Below are positions 35,645 to 43,451 of a stretch of 64,000 nt of DNA, piece by piece. The position numbers and the translations under genes were made by a program. Position 1 is the stretch's first letter. Each line of letters opens with the position of its first letter. The notes beneath the pieces were generated by a model. The model ran no database searches. It saw nothing but the letters and a program-made list of their open reading frames with translations, and was not told the DNA's origin. Source of the DNA: DAOTXS01 sp034433515 (GTDB taxonomy: Bacteria; Chloroflexota; Anaerolineae; UBA4142); NCBI GenBank assembly GCA_034433515.1, contig DAOUAL010000085.1, forward strand, positions 1 to 64,000. The letters run 5' to 3'.

Positions 35645-35809
35645 TTATTTCTGCTTCAAACCCGAGCGGGTATGTGTGACGGTGAGCCGCTTGCGACCGC
35701 GTTGGCGGCGCGCGGCAAGGACTTTACGTCCCCCTTTGGTTTTCATCCGTTCGCGAAAACCGTGCGTGCGCTTTCGCTTCAAGCGTTTGGGTTGATAGAC
35801 TCGCTTCAC
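35645..35809 (-). CDS. rpmH: Ribosomal protein bL34
   Basis: A 54-residue, highly basic protein starting with GTG: V/M-KRVYQPKRLKRKRTHGFRERMKTK, then GGRKVLAARRQRGRKRLTV. This is bL34 with a short C-terminal extension (THTRSGLKQK) beyond the usual 44-46 residues. AAGGAG lies 5 bases before the start. It is the first gene of the rnpA-yidD-yidC-jag cluster and follows a near-consensus promoter. Confidence 0.96.
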   Translation of the reverse strand: MKRVYQPKRLKRKRTHGFRERMKTKGGRKVLAARRQRGRKRLTVTHTRSGLKQK

Positions 35810-35841
35810 AACGACTCCTTGTCTTTAAGATAGCGCGCGCT

Positions 35842-35870
35842 ATTATAACGTGAAAGCGGCGAAATGACAA
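35842..35870 (-). promoter_or_regulatory. Promoter of the rpmH operon
   Basis: On the minus strand TTGTCA (35870-35865), a 17-bp spacer and TATAAT (35847-35842), 33 bp before the rpmH GTG. A GCGCGCGC tract follows at the likely start site. Confidence 0.8.
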
Positions 35871-35937
35871 ATCGTTGGGGTTTTCGCCGCTGCATCGCTG
35901 GGGGATGCCCTATCCGCTTGTCGCAAAAAAACTTTTT

Positions 35938-36831
35938 CTAGCCGATGCGTTCCACTTGCGCGCCGTGCGGGCTGGGTGCCACCACCCGAATCGTCCCTTC
36001 GACGCCGATGCGTTTTGCCGTGCGTTCCATCTCGCGCGCGACCTTGTTCGTATTGCCTTGGGTGAAGGCGATGATGCTAGGTCCCGCGCCGCTGAGCGCG
36101 ACTCCTTTGGCGCCGGCATTCCGCGCCGCATCGAACAATTCCTCCATCCCGCGTACCAACTTGGCGCGATACGGTTGATGCAAACGATCGCGCGTGGCTT
36201 GGTTGAGCCAGTCCAATCGTTTTTCGTACAGCGCGGCGACCCAGAGCGCGGTGCGCCCGGCGTTGTAAATGGCATCGGCGCGCGGAATGCGATTGGGCAA
36301 GACCCCGCGCGAGACCTTGGTTAAGAGTGCTTGCGTGGGCACAAAAATCACGGTGCGCAAATGACGGGGCAAGGCGATCCGTGCCGCTTGGACAAACTCG
36401 CCTTCTTGCACCGCGACGACCAAGCCACCGAGCAGGGCGGGTGCCACATTATCGGGATGCCCCTCCAACAACGTTGCAAACGTAACCAGATGATCGCGCG
36501 AAAACGGGTTGCCCATCAACGCATTGCCCGCGAGCATCCCGCCCACCAAGGCCGCTGAACTCGACCCCAAACCACTCGCAATCGGAATCGCGGCGTCCAT
36601 TTGCAGGCGCAACGGCGGCATTTTTTGTTTGGCGCGTTCATAGACCACCATTAACCCTTGAACGACGGCATTGTTCTTGTTGCGCGGCAAACCGTGCGGA
36701 CATTCAATTTCCAGCCCGCGTGCAATGGTTTCGACGTGAATAGTATTCCACCAATCGAGCGCCATGCCCATACAATCAAAGCCAGGTCCAAGATTAGCGG
36801 AGGAAGCCGGAACGCGAATTCGTAATTTCAT
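35938..36831 (-). CDS. thrB: Homoserine kinase
   Basis: A 297-residue GHMP kinase making O-phosphohomoserine, the substrate of ThrC. Motifs: VPASSANLGPGFDCMGMALD at the N-terminus, the GHMP P-loop PIASGLGSSSAALVGGMLA, and the C-terminal GVALSGAGPSIIAF. ATG 36831 was chosen by the conserved start (MKLRIRVPASSANLGPG). It lies downstream of thrC, separated by ~145 bp that include a TIR element, so co-transcription with thrC is uncertain. Confidence 0.95.
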   Translation of the reverse strand: MKLRIRVPASSANLGPGFDCMGMALDWWNTIHVETIARGLEIECPHGLPRNKNNAVVQGLMVVYERAKQKMPPLRLQMDAAIPIASGLGSSSAALVGGMLAGNALMGNPFSRDHLVTFATLLEGHPDNVAPALLGGLVVAVQEGEFVQAARIALPRHLRTVIFVPTQALLTKVSRGVLPNRIPRADAIYNAGRTALWVAALYEKRLDWLNQATRDRLHQPYRAKLVRGMEELFDAARNAGAKGVALSGAGPSIIAFTQGNTNKVAREMERTAKRIGVEGTIRVVAPSPHGAQVERIG

Positions 36832-36898
36832 TGTTATCACCAGAGTTGCAGAGAACACAAAGGTTTTATTTTGGTGACGGCTGTCTTCTCTAAATACC

Positions 36899-37002
36899 TA
36901 GTGCAACAACATGAAACAGTTGCATACCAGACGGATAGGAAAACGTTGACAAACGTGGCTAAAAAGCGAGTTTTCACTACGCACTTTCATGTTGTTGCAC
37001 TA
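36899..37002. mobile_element. 104-bp MITE-like element, copy A
   Basis: Perfect 18-bp terminal inverted repeats TAGTGCAACAACATGAAA...TTTCATGTTGTTGCACTA bound a 104-bp, non-coding element. Its right end lies inside the 3' end of thrC and encodes the last residues (VVQQHESA) and the stop codon. Terminal TA at both ends fits a TA target duplication as made by IS630/Tc1-mariner transposases. Confidence 0.82.
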
Positions 37003-38041
37003 CGAGGGCGTGCGCCAATGCCTCTCTCGTTGCCGGTATCGCCGGCGGCAGGTTGGCTTGGGCGATTGCATTGTCCGGGTCTTTCAAGCCGCTCCCGGTC
37101 AAGATGCAAACGATCTTGGCGCCGCGCGGCAAACGATGTTCGCGCGCCAATTTGAAAATCCCTGCCACACCCGCCGCCGAGGCCGGCTCGCAAAACACAC
37201 CCTCGCGCTCGGCGAGGAAACGATACGCCGCCAAAATTTCATCATCGCTCACCGCTTCGATCAAGCCGCCGGATTCATCACGCGCGTTGACCGCGCCGCG
37301 CCACGATGCCGGATTCCCAATCCGAATTGCCGTTGCAATCGTCTGCGGATTTTCGACCGGCGCACCGTTGACGATGGGCGCGGCACCTGCGGCTTGAAAA
37401 CCAAACATCTTGGGTCGCCGCGTCGCTTTGCCAACTCGATGATATTCAGTGAACCCGCGCCAGTACGCCGTGATATTGCCGGCATTGCCGACCGGGAGTG
37501 CCAGCACATCCGGCGCATCGCCGAACGCATCCACAATTTCGAACGCGCCGGTCTTTTGTCCTTCGAGGCGGTACGGATTCACCGAATTGACCAGCGTGAT
37601 CGAACCTTGCTCGGCGAGTTCGCGTACCAACTTGAGTGCGCTATCGAAATTTCCTTCAATCGGCAAAACGCGCGCGTGATGAATGATCGCCTGTGAAAGT
37701 TTGCCGAGCGCAATTTTGCCGGCTGGGATCACGACTGCACAGGTTAGCCCGGCGCGTGCCGCGTACGCCGCCGCACTCGCCGCCGTGTTGCCGGTGGATG
37801 CGCAAATCACCGCGCGCGCTTTTTCTTCGACCGCTTTGGCAATTGCCACCACCATCCCGCGATCTTTGAACGAGCCGGTGGGATTGCAGCCTTCCAGTTT
37901 GAGCCACACCTCCGCGCCGGTCTCGCGCGAAATTGCCGGCGCGGGCACCAGTGGCGTATCCCCTTCACCGAGCGTGAGCAACGGCGTGTTGGATGTGATC
38001 GGCAAATAATTACGGTAAGTGTTGAGCAGACCTTTGGTCAT
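36977..38041 (-). CDS. thrC: Threonine synthase
   Basis: A 354-residue PLP enzyme converting O-phosphohomoserine to threonine. GCNPTGSFKDRGMVVAIAKAVE has the PLP Lys; ICASTGNTAASAAAYAARAGL and PVGNAGNITAYWRGF are the phosphate-binding and active-site loops; CILTGSGLKDP closes the C-terminus. It is the shorter class-II-like form common in Gram-positives. The final eight residues and stop are encoded by the TIR element rather than by ancestral sequence. It lies downstream of thrS behind a strong hairpin. Confidence 0.95.
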   Translation of the reverse strand: MTKGLLNTYRNYLPITSNTPLLTLGEGDTPLVPAPAISRETGAEVWLKLEGCNPTGSFKDRGMVVAIAKAVEEKARAVICASTGNTAASAAAYAARAGLTCAVVIPAGKIALGKLSQAIIHHARVLPIEGNFDSALKLVRELAEQGSITLVNSVNPYRLEGQKTGAFEIVDAFGDAPDVLALPVGNAGNITAYWRGFTEYHRVGKATRRPKMFGFQAAGAAPIVNGAPVENPQTIATAIRIGNPASWRGAVNARDESGGLIEAVSDDEILAAYRFLAEREGVFCEPASAAGVAGIFKLAREHRLPRGAKIVCILTGSGLKDPDNAIAQANLPPAIPATREALAHALVVQQHESA

Positions 38042-38057
38042 TTGTAATCACTAATAA

Positions 38058-38095
38058 CCAAAGACGGAGGATTCACTTACGTCCTCCGTCTTTGG
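38058..38095 (-). terminator. 14-bp perfect hairpin between thrS and thrC
   Basis: CCAAAGACGGAGGA and TCCTCCGTCTTTGG are perfectly complementary around a 10-base loop. On the minus strand it is followed by TTATTAGTG, only partly U-rich. It may terminate thrS transcripts or stabilise an end; the stem also buries a GGAGG sequence 17 bp or more ahead of the thrC start. Confidence 0.55.
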
Positions 38096-38105
38096 CTGTC
38101 CGTCG

Positions 38106-39890
38106 TTACTTGAGGTCAAGTGATTTAGTTTGCACAATCCGCTTTGCCATCTCGATAAATTGGGCAAGGGGCATCGCTTTGAGGTCTTCGCCGGAGCGCA
38201 GACGCACGGCAACCGCTTGGTTCTGTTCTTCTTTGTCGCCCACCACGAGCATATATGGAATCTTTTGCAATTGCGCGTCGCGGATTTTGGCGTTCATGCG
38301 TTCGCCGCGCAGATCTACTTCGACGCGAAATTTGTGTTCGCGTAATTGCGCGGCAACGTACTGCGCGTACTCGTGATGGCGATCCGTGATGGGGATAACC
38401 ATCGCTTGGACTGGTGCCAGCCAGACCGGGAACGCGCCGGCAAATTGTTCGATCAGGACGCCCAAAAAGCGTTCGGTGGAACCGGTAACCGCGCGATGAA
38501 TCAGTACGGGCGTCCGCGTTGAACCATCCTCCGCGATGTATTCACAACCGAGGCGCGCCGGTTGAATAAAGTCAACTTGAATGGTCGAGAGTTGCCATTC
38601 ACGTCCCAGAACATCTTTGGCGATGAAATCGGCTTTGGGTCCATAGAAGGCGGCTTCCCCTTCGGCAACGAAATACTCGACGCCGTTTTTATCGAGGGCA
38701 GTGCGTAAAGCGCGCGTGGCTTTGTCCCACTTTTCATCATCCTGCACATATTTGCCGGTCGCCCCACGCAAAGACAGACGCACACGATAGTCTGTGAATT
38801 GGTACGTGTCCAGCACCTCACGAATCAATTTGAGCGCGAGGGTAAATTCACTTTCGATCTGCTCTTCCGTGCAAAAGACGTGGCAATCATCCTGAGTGAG
38901 CGCGCGCACGCGCGTTAGCCCGGACAATTCGCCGCGTTTTTCGTACCGATACAACGTTGCAAATTCGGCAAAGCGCAGGGGCAATTCGCGGTATGAGTGG
39001 ATGCCCATCTCTTTGTAGAGCGTCATATGGCTGGGACAGTTCATTGGCTTGAGGCGCAAGACCAAGTCTTCATCCACCATCGGTGGAAACATGGATTCCA
39101 CATAGTTATCATAGTGCCCCGATTTGCGATACAGGTCTTCTTTGACCATATGCCCGGTCCAGACATGCTGATACCCATACGCGGTCTGTTTTTCGCGGAC
39201 GTACTCTTCCATCAAATGTCGAATGATCTCGCCTTTGGGAGTAAAGAGTGGCAAGCCGGGCCCCACCTCATCGGAAAAATAAAACAAGCCGAGGTCCTTG
39301 CCCAGTTTGCGATGATCGCGCTTTTTCGCTTCTTCCAGTCGCCACAAATAATCGTCCAGCTCTTTTTTGGTGTACCACACGGTACCATAGATACGCGTGA
39401 GTTGTGGATTTTTTTCGCTCCCGCGCCAGTACGCCCCAGCAATCGAAAGTAATTTGAGCGCGTCCGCCGGGACCTCGCCGGTGTGCGCCACATGGGGACC
39501 GCGGCACAGATCCACGAATTGGTCGTGCTGATAAATCGAAACGGTTGACGCTGGCTTGGCATCCGCTTCGCCGTGTTCGCCCATTTCGCCGCGCGCTAAG
39601 GCTTCCACCTGATCGAGTTTGAAGGGTTGTGCAGCAAATTGTTGGCGTGCGGCTTCGATGGAAAGTTCTGTGTGATGGAAGGGATGCTTGCCGGCGATAA
39701 TCTCTTTCATCCGCGCTTCGATCGCCGGCAAATCGTCGGGCGTGATGGGGCGCGGCAATTCAAAGTCGTAATAAAAGCCGTCTTCGATGGCGGGCCCAAA
39801 ACCGAATTTGGTGCCGGGAAATAAATCCATCACGGCTTGCGCCATAATGTGCGCCGCCGAATGACGGATGGCGTGTAATTTTTCATCCAT
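38106..39890 (-). CDS. thrS: Threonyl-tRNA synthetase lacking the N-terminal TGS domain
   Basis: A 594-residue class II synthetase. It begins at the editing domain (LHAIRHSAAHIMAQAVMDLFPG, then DLCRGPH, together the editing-site His/Cys set). The catalytic core has zinc ligand Cys in LRLKPMNCPSHM, motif 2 FATLYRYEKRGELSGLTRVRALTQDDCHVFC and motif 3 LIHRAVTGSTERFLGVLIEQ. The anticodon domain ends the protein. The ~60-residue TGS domain of E. coli ThrRS is missing: upstream sequence is the 3' end of another gene one base away. GAGG inside that gene acts as ribosome site. Confidence 0.95.
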   Translation of the reverse strand: MDEKLHAIRHSAAHIMAQAVMDLFPGTKFGFGPAIEDGFYYDFELPRPITPDDLPAIEARMKEIIAGKHPFHHTELSIEAARQQFAAQPFKLDQVEALARGEMGEHGEADAKPASTVSIYQHDQFVDLCRGPHVAHTGEVPADALKLLSIAGAYWRGSEKNPQLTRIYGTVWYTKKELDDYLWRLEEAKKRDHRKLGKDLGLFYFSDEVGPGLPLFTPKGEIIRHLMEEYVREKQTAYGYQHVWTGHMVKEDLYRKSGHYDNYVESMFPPMVDEDLVLRLKPMNCPSHMTLYKEMGIHSYRELPLRFAEFATLYRYEKRGELSGLTRVRALTQDDCHVFCTEEQIESEFTLALKLIREVLDTYQFTDYRVRLSLRGATGKYVQDDEKWDKATRALRTALDKNGVEYFVAEGEAAFYGPKADFIAKDVLGREWQLSTIQVDFIQPARLGCEYIAEDGSTRTPVLIHRAVTGSTERFLGVLIEQFAGAFPVWLAPVQAMVIPITDRHHEYAQYVAAQLREHKFRVEVDLRGERMNAKIRDAQLQKIPYMLVVGDKEEQNQAVAVRLRSGEDLKAMPLAQFIEMAKRIVQTKSLDLK

Positions 39891-39891
39891 G

Positions 39892-40557
39892 TCAATCCTC
39901 TTTTTCGACCGTAAAGAATTCGCCGGTTTCAACGAGCATGTACGTTTCGAGGTACGCGGTCGCATCGTCGTGCTTTGCCACGCGTACCGCCACGCCGCGA
40001 TTGGTTGCCGCTTCGGTCAGTTCGCGTAATTGCATCAGCGTGCGTGGAATCGAAAGCACGCGAATGAGATGCTCGCCCCAACGCGAAGCGTAATAGCGAC
40101 GATTTTCTTCGCCGCGCGTCCCGGCTTCCGGCGCTTTTACCACAGCGATGTCGTCTGCGCTGATCTTGCCTTCTACCAAGACCTCCGGTGATCGGAACAT
40201 ACCTTGATTGTACTGATCAATAGGCACCGCCATCTTTTCGTACGCAGCGATCAAGCGAGCGGCGATTTCCGGATTCTTGGGTTGTCCCCGACCGATGTGA
40301 TTCACGTACGCCGCCATAAAGAGTTCCATCGGTGCTACCCGACACCGGGCAACCTCAACCCGCGCACGCAGGCAGACATACTTGGGATTTTCGCTGTACC
40401 CCATCACGTCGTAATCGGGTGCCAACCAGGCATACACAGAATTAGCGCGCAGCGCCGAATCCACTTTCATCACACGTGCCCCTACCTTGAGTCCTTCTTC
40501 CGAAATCGCATCGAGGTCTTCGACGCGCGCATAGTGAAACACATCAATCGTTGTCAC
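39892..40557 (-). CDS. Unknown protein, putative ADP-ribosyltransferase fold
   Basis: A 221-residue soluble protein I cannot assign to a named family. It starts DVFHYARVEDLDAISEEGLKVG, like the first strand-helix of DUF4433/DarT and Tpt1-type ADP-ribosyltransferases (His8 followed by E-E-G-L). SVYAWLAPD carries Tyr42, and MFRSPEVLVEGKISADDI carries Glu125 in the typical E-[VI]-L-V-x-G-x-I context. Together they would make an H-Y-E triad. It ends one base before the thrS start, so the two are translationally coupled. The function is open: NAD-dependent modification, phosphotransfer from RNA, or a degenerate fold. The fold assignment is by eye and moderate at best. Confidence 0.5.
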   Translation of the reverse strand: MTTIDVFHYARVEDLDAISEEGLKVGARVMKVDSALRANSVYAWLAPDYDVMGYSENPKYVCLRARVEVARCRVAPMELFMAAYVNHIGRGQPKNPEIAARLIAAYEKMAVPIDQYNQGMFRSPEVLVEGKISADDIAVVKAPEAGTRGEENRRYYASRWGEHLIRVLSIPRTLMQLRELTEAATNRGVAVRVAKHDDATAYLETYMLVETGEFFTVEKED

Positions 40558-40621
40558 ACCAACTCCTTTGCATCAGGACAAATGCCGTCATCGCAATCCT
40601 GTCATTTGCTCCCTTGAAACT

Positions 40622-40650
40622 AGGTTTGTAGTTGCGCGATTCATCGCGCG
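40622..40650. repeat. Dispersed palindromic repeat, third copy
   Basis: AGGTTTGTAGTTGCGCGATT followed by CATCGCGC matches the right arm of the repeat at 4258-4283 (reverse strand). It occupies the 177-bp gap between asd and the unknown gene; nothing else was seen there. Confidence 0.65.
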
Positions 40651-40734
40651 GGCGATCAAACGCCGCACGACGCGCTCACTCGCTTATTTTCATCTCTCTA
40701 CTGGGGCACCGAAGGCGAATGAGCCACTTCCTTG

Positions 40735-41790
40735 TCAGTTGACCATCCCCTTTGCCACCAGCAGTTCTGCATTCAATACAGCACCGCCCGCTGCGCCACG
40801 GATCGTGTTATGCCCCAACAAGACGAACTTGTAATGGAGCACCGGGCATTCGCGGAGGCGACCCACCACGGACGCCATTCCCTTCTCCACCTCGCGATCC
40901 AAGCGGGGTTGGGGACGATCCGGCTCCTCGCGCAAGACGATGGGATGCGCCGGCGCGGTCGGCAAGTGCAAGCGCTGGGGCTCACCCATGAATTGTAACA
41001 TAGCGCGGCGCACTTGGTCAAGATTTGCAGGGGTTTCCAGTTCGACCGAGACGGTCTCTAGATGACCATCCCACGTAGCCACGCGATTGCATGCCGCGCT
41101 GATGCGCAGGTCAGCATAGATCACCCTGTTCTCCCCCAAGCGTCCCAAAATTTTCAACGGCTCGGTCTCGAGTTTCTTTTCTTCGCCCCCGATGAATGGG
41201 ATCACGTTATCCAAGATAGCCAGCGAGGCGACCCCGGGATACCCGGCACCGCTCAGGGCTTGCATCGTCGTAACCATCACGCGGCGCACCCCAAACTGTT
41301 CGACGAGCGGTTTCAAGACGAGGGTCAGATGAATGGTCGAGCAATTGGGATTGCACACAATTGCCCCGCGCGATGGTCGGCGCGCGCGTTGAAGCGAGAC
41401 CAGGGCGAGATGTTCGGGGTTCACTTCGGGAATCACGAGCGGCACATCCGCCTCCATCCGATGATTGGAGGCATTGCTAGACACCAGATAACCCTGATTC
41501 GCAAAACGTTCCTCGATCTCGCCTGCCACGTCGCTCGGCAAGGCGGAAAAGACGATGGCTGCCTCCATCCCGGGTTCACAGGGTTGGACGATCAACGAGC
41601 GCACGGGCGCTGGCATCGGCGTGGCGAGGTGCCAGTGAGTCGCCTCGCGGTAGGGTTTGCCCACCGATTGATCGCTGGCGGCAAGTGTTCGAATTTCAAA
41701 CCAGGGATGGTCTGCCAACAAATGCACCATGCGTTGACCCACTAAACCGGTCGCACCGAGAATCGCCACCGGCAGTTTGCTGTGTACCAT
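40735..41790 (-). CDS. asd: Aspartate-semialdehyde dehydrogenase
   Basis: A 351-residue enzyme reducing aspartyl phosphate to the semialdehyde, the branch precursor for Thr, Met and Lys. It shows the NADP motif AILGATGLVGQRMVHLL, the catalytic Cys in IVCNPNCSTIHL, and GYPGVASLAILDNVIPFIGGEEKK typical of the archaeal/fungal-like branch (with EEKK). The ATG directly follows the lysC stop (TAAATG), so translation is coupled. Homoserine dehydrogenase, the next step toward threonine, is not in the window. Confidence 0.95.
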   Translation of the reverse strand: MVHSKLPVAILGATGLVGQRMVHLLADHPWFEIRTLAASDQSVGKPYREATHWHLATPMPAPVRSLIVQPCEPGMEAAIVFSALPSDVAGEIEERFANQGYLVSSNASNHRMEADVPLVIPEVNPEHLALVSLQRARRPSRGAIVCNPNCSTIHLTLVLKPLVEQFGVRRVMVTTMQALSGAGYPGVASLAILDNVIPFIGGEEKKLETEPLKILGRLGENRVIYADLRISAACNRVATWDGHLETVSVELETPANLDQVRRAMLQFMGEPQRLHLPTAPAHPIVLREEPDRPQPRLDREVEKGMASVVGRLRECPVLHYKFVLLGHNTIRGAAGGAVLNAELLVAKGMVN

Positions 41791-43194
41791 TTATGCCCCC
41801 ACGATAAACTGATGAATGGCGCGGACCGCTTCGTCCGCCGCATGTTCGTCCACAACCAACGACAAGTTGTATTCCGATGAACCTTGCGCAATCGAAATGA
41901 TATTGATCTGACGTTCACCCAGCGCGCCAAACACGCGCGCGGCAATGCCGGGGGTGCCTTTCATCCCTGCCCCTACTACCGCCACGATCACCACCTTGTC
42001 CTGCGCCCAAATCCGGTCAATGTGGTTCCGCAACCGCTCCAATTCAAATTCGTGATCGAGGGCGGCGAGCGCGCGAGGCGTCTGGCTCGCCTCAATCACA
42101 AAGCAAATGTTTTGTTCGGACGATGATTGTGAGATCATCAACGCGCTAATGTTCTCGCGCGCGATGGTGGAAAAGACTCGCCCGGCAATTCCCGGCACCC
42201 CTTGCATCCCACGTCCTTCGACGGTAATCTGTGCCAACCCCCGAATGACCGTAACCGCTTTGGCAGGGCGTTCGTTGTGCTGAATCGTTCGGACGATACG
42301 GGTGCCCGGGTGGGTTGGGTTGAAAGTATTGAGAATGCGAATGGGAATATTACGCGCGGCAGCGGGCGCCATGGTTTTGGGATGAATGACTTTGGCACCA
42401 AAGTACGAAAGTTCTGCCGCTTCGCTGTATGAAATCTCCGGCAAGGTCTGGGCATTGGGAACGATGCGTGGATCGGCGGTCAAGACGCCATCCACATCGG
42501 TCCAAATCCACACCTCGTCTGCGTCCAGCACGTTGCCCAAAATTGTCGCCGAATAGTCACTGCCACCGCGTCCCAACGTGGTGATCACGCCTTGCGGCGT
42601 TGCTCCCAGAAAACCGGTAATCACCGGCACGGTGCCGGCGGCGAGCAAAGGCATCACGCGTGGGCGTGCCTTGTGCCGGGTCGCCTCCATTTGCGGATTG
42701 GCTTGGGTAAAGTTGTCGTCCGTTACAATCAATTCGGTGGCTTCGAGCGCTTCGGTCGCCAAGCCGCGTTCGCGCAGGGCTTGTGCAAGAATCGGCACGA
42801 TCAAGCGTTCCCCCAGCGATGCCACAGCATCGAGGGCGCGCGAGGTGAGTTCACCCAGGATGTGGATGCTGCGGCACAGGTTGCCAAAATCATCGAGCAA
42901 GCGAAGCATCTGGCGCTGGAGCAACTCCCGGGTGGCTGGATGCTGCACCACCTGATCGAGCGCGGCAAGATGATTGGCGGTCAACATTTCATAGGTGGCA
43001 AGGTACGCCGCGCGATCCCCTTCTGCCGCGCGCCGTGCCGAACGAATCAATGCATCCGTCACCCCGCTCATCGCGCTGGTTACTGCGATGATTTGATGAC
43101 CTTGTTGTGTGTAATGGTGGATCAGGTCAGCAACGTGGCGAATTCGTTCGCCGCCACTCACCGACGTGCCACCAAATTTCATAACTAGACGCAT
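41791..43194 (-). CDS. lysC: Aspartate kinase (monofunctional, with ACT domains)
   Basis: A 467-residue kinase for the first step of the aspartate pathway. It starts MRLVMKFGGTSVSGGERI; SLGERLIVPILAQAL, TLGRGGSDYSATILG and WTDVDGVLTADPR build the active site. Two C-terminal ACT domains (ITVEGRGMQGVPGIAGRVFSTIARENI and VAVVGAGMKGTPGIAARVFGALGERQI) bind an effector amino acid. AGGTGAG lies 6 bases before the ATG at 43194. Transcription passes through a T-box leader with a Thr specifier; allosteric control by ACT adds a second level. Confidence 0.96.
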   Translation of the reverse strand: MRLVMKFGGTSVSGGERIRHVADLIHHYTQQGHQIIAVTSAMSGVTDALIRSARRAAEGDRAAYLATYEMLTANHLAALDQVVQHPATRELLQRQMLRLLDDFGNLCRSIHILGELTSRALDAVASLGERLIVPILAQALRERGLATEALEATELIVTDDNFTQANPQMEATRHKARPRVMPLLAAGTVPVITGFLGATPQGVITTLGRGGSDYSATILGNVLDADEVWIWTDVDGVLTADPRIVPNAQTLPEISYSEAAELSYFGAKVIHPKTMAPAAARNIPIRILNTFNPTHPGTRIVRTIQHNERPAKAVTVIRGLAQITVEGRGMQGVPGIAGRVFSTIARENISALMISQSSSEQNICFVIEASQTPRALAALDHEFELERLRNHIDRIWAQDKVVIVAVVGAGMKGTPGIAARVFGALGERQINIISIAQGSSEYNLSLVVDEHAADEAVRAIHQFIVGA

Positions 43195-43207
43195 AGTGTT
43201 CTCACCT

Positions 43208-43445
43208 AGAAAAATAAAACTCTCACGTCCCTTTGGGACGAGAGAGTTCTCCCGTGGTTCCACCCAGATTTACACACGCGCGCCATTGAGCGCATGCACA
43301 CTCGATTGCCAGATAACGGTGGCGCCGATTGGCTCGCAAGGGGTTTTCATCGAACGTTTGCGGACCTTGCTTGCAGTCGTGGCAAAGGTCTCCCTGTCGC
43401 AACCTTTTCGATTACTCGTCTTGGTCATCGCCGTAGCGTCTGTTG
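43208..43445 (-). promoter_or_regulatory. T-box riboswitch, threonine specifier, upstream of lysC
   Basis: On the minus strand the T-box core TGGGTGGAACCACGGG (43266-43251) directly precedes a terminator: AACTCTCTCGTCCC pairs with GGGACGTGAGAGTT (43248-43218, one mismatch), then TTATTTTTCT. Stem I shows the specifier-loop landmarks AGTA (43416-43413) and GAA (43348-43346) facing each other across an ATCGA/TCGAT helix. Following the glyQS pattern (GAA, one base, codon) the specifier is ACC (43344-43342), threonine. Uncharged tRNA-Thr should favour the antiterminator and turn on lysC-asd. Core deviates from consensus by ACCACGG for ACCGCGG. Confidence 0.88.
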
Positions 43446-43451
43446 TTGGCA

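Noticed and set aside
35800..35940. Replication origin near rpmH/parAB
   Set aside because: No DnaA-box cluster (TTATCCACA-like) and no dnaA are visible; the 128 bp between rpmH and thrB hold only a promoter. parAB alone does not prove proximity to oriC.
43340..43348. AAC (Asn) as the T-box specifier
   Set aside because: It would need the codon directly adjacent to GAA. The glyQS leader pattern keeps one base between GAA and the specifier, which gives ACC (Thr) and matches the genes. A covariance model should confirm.
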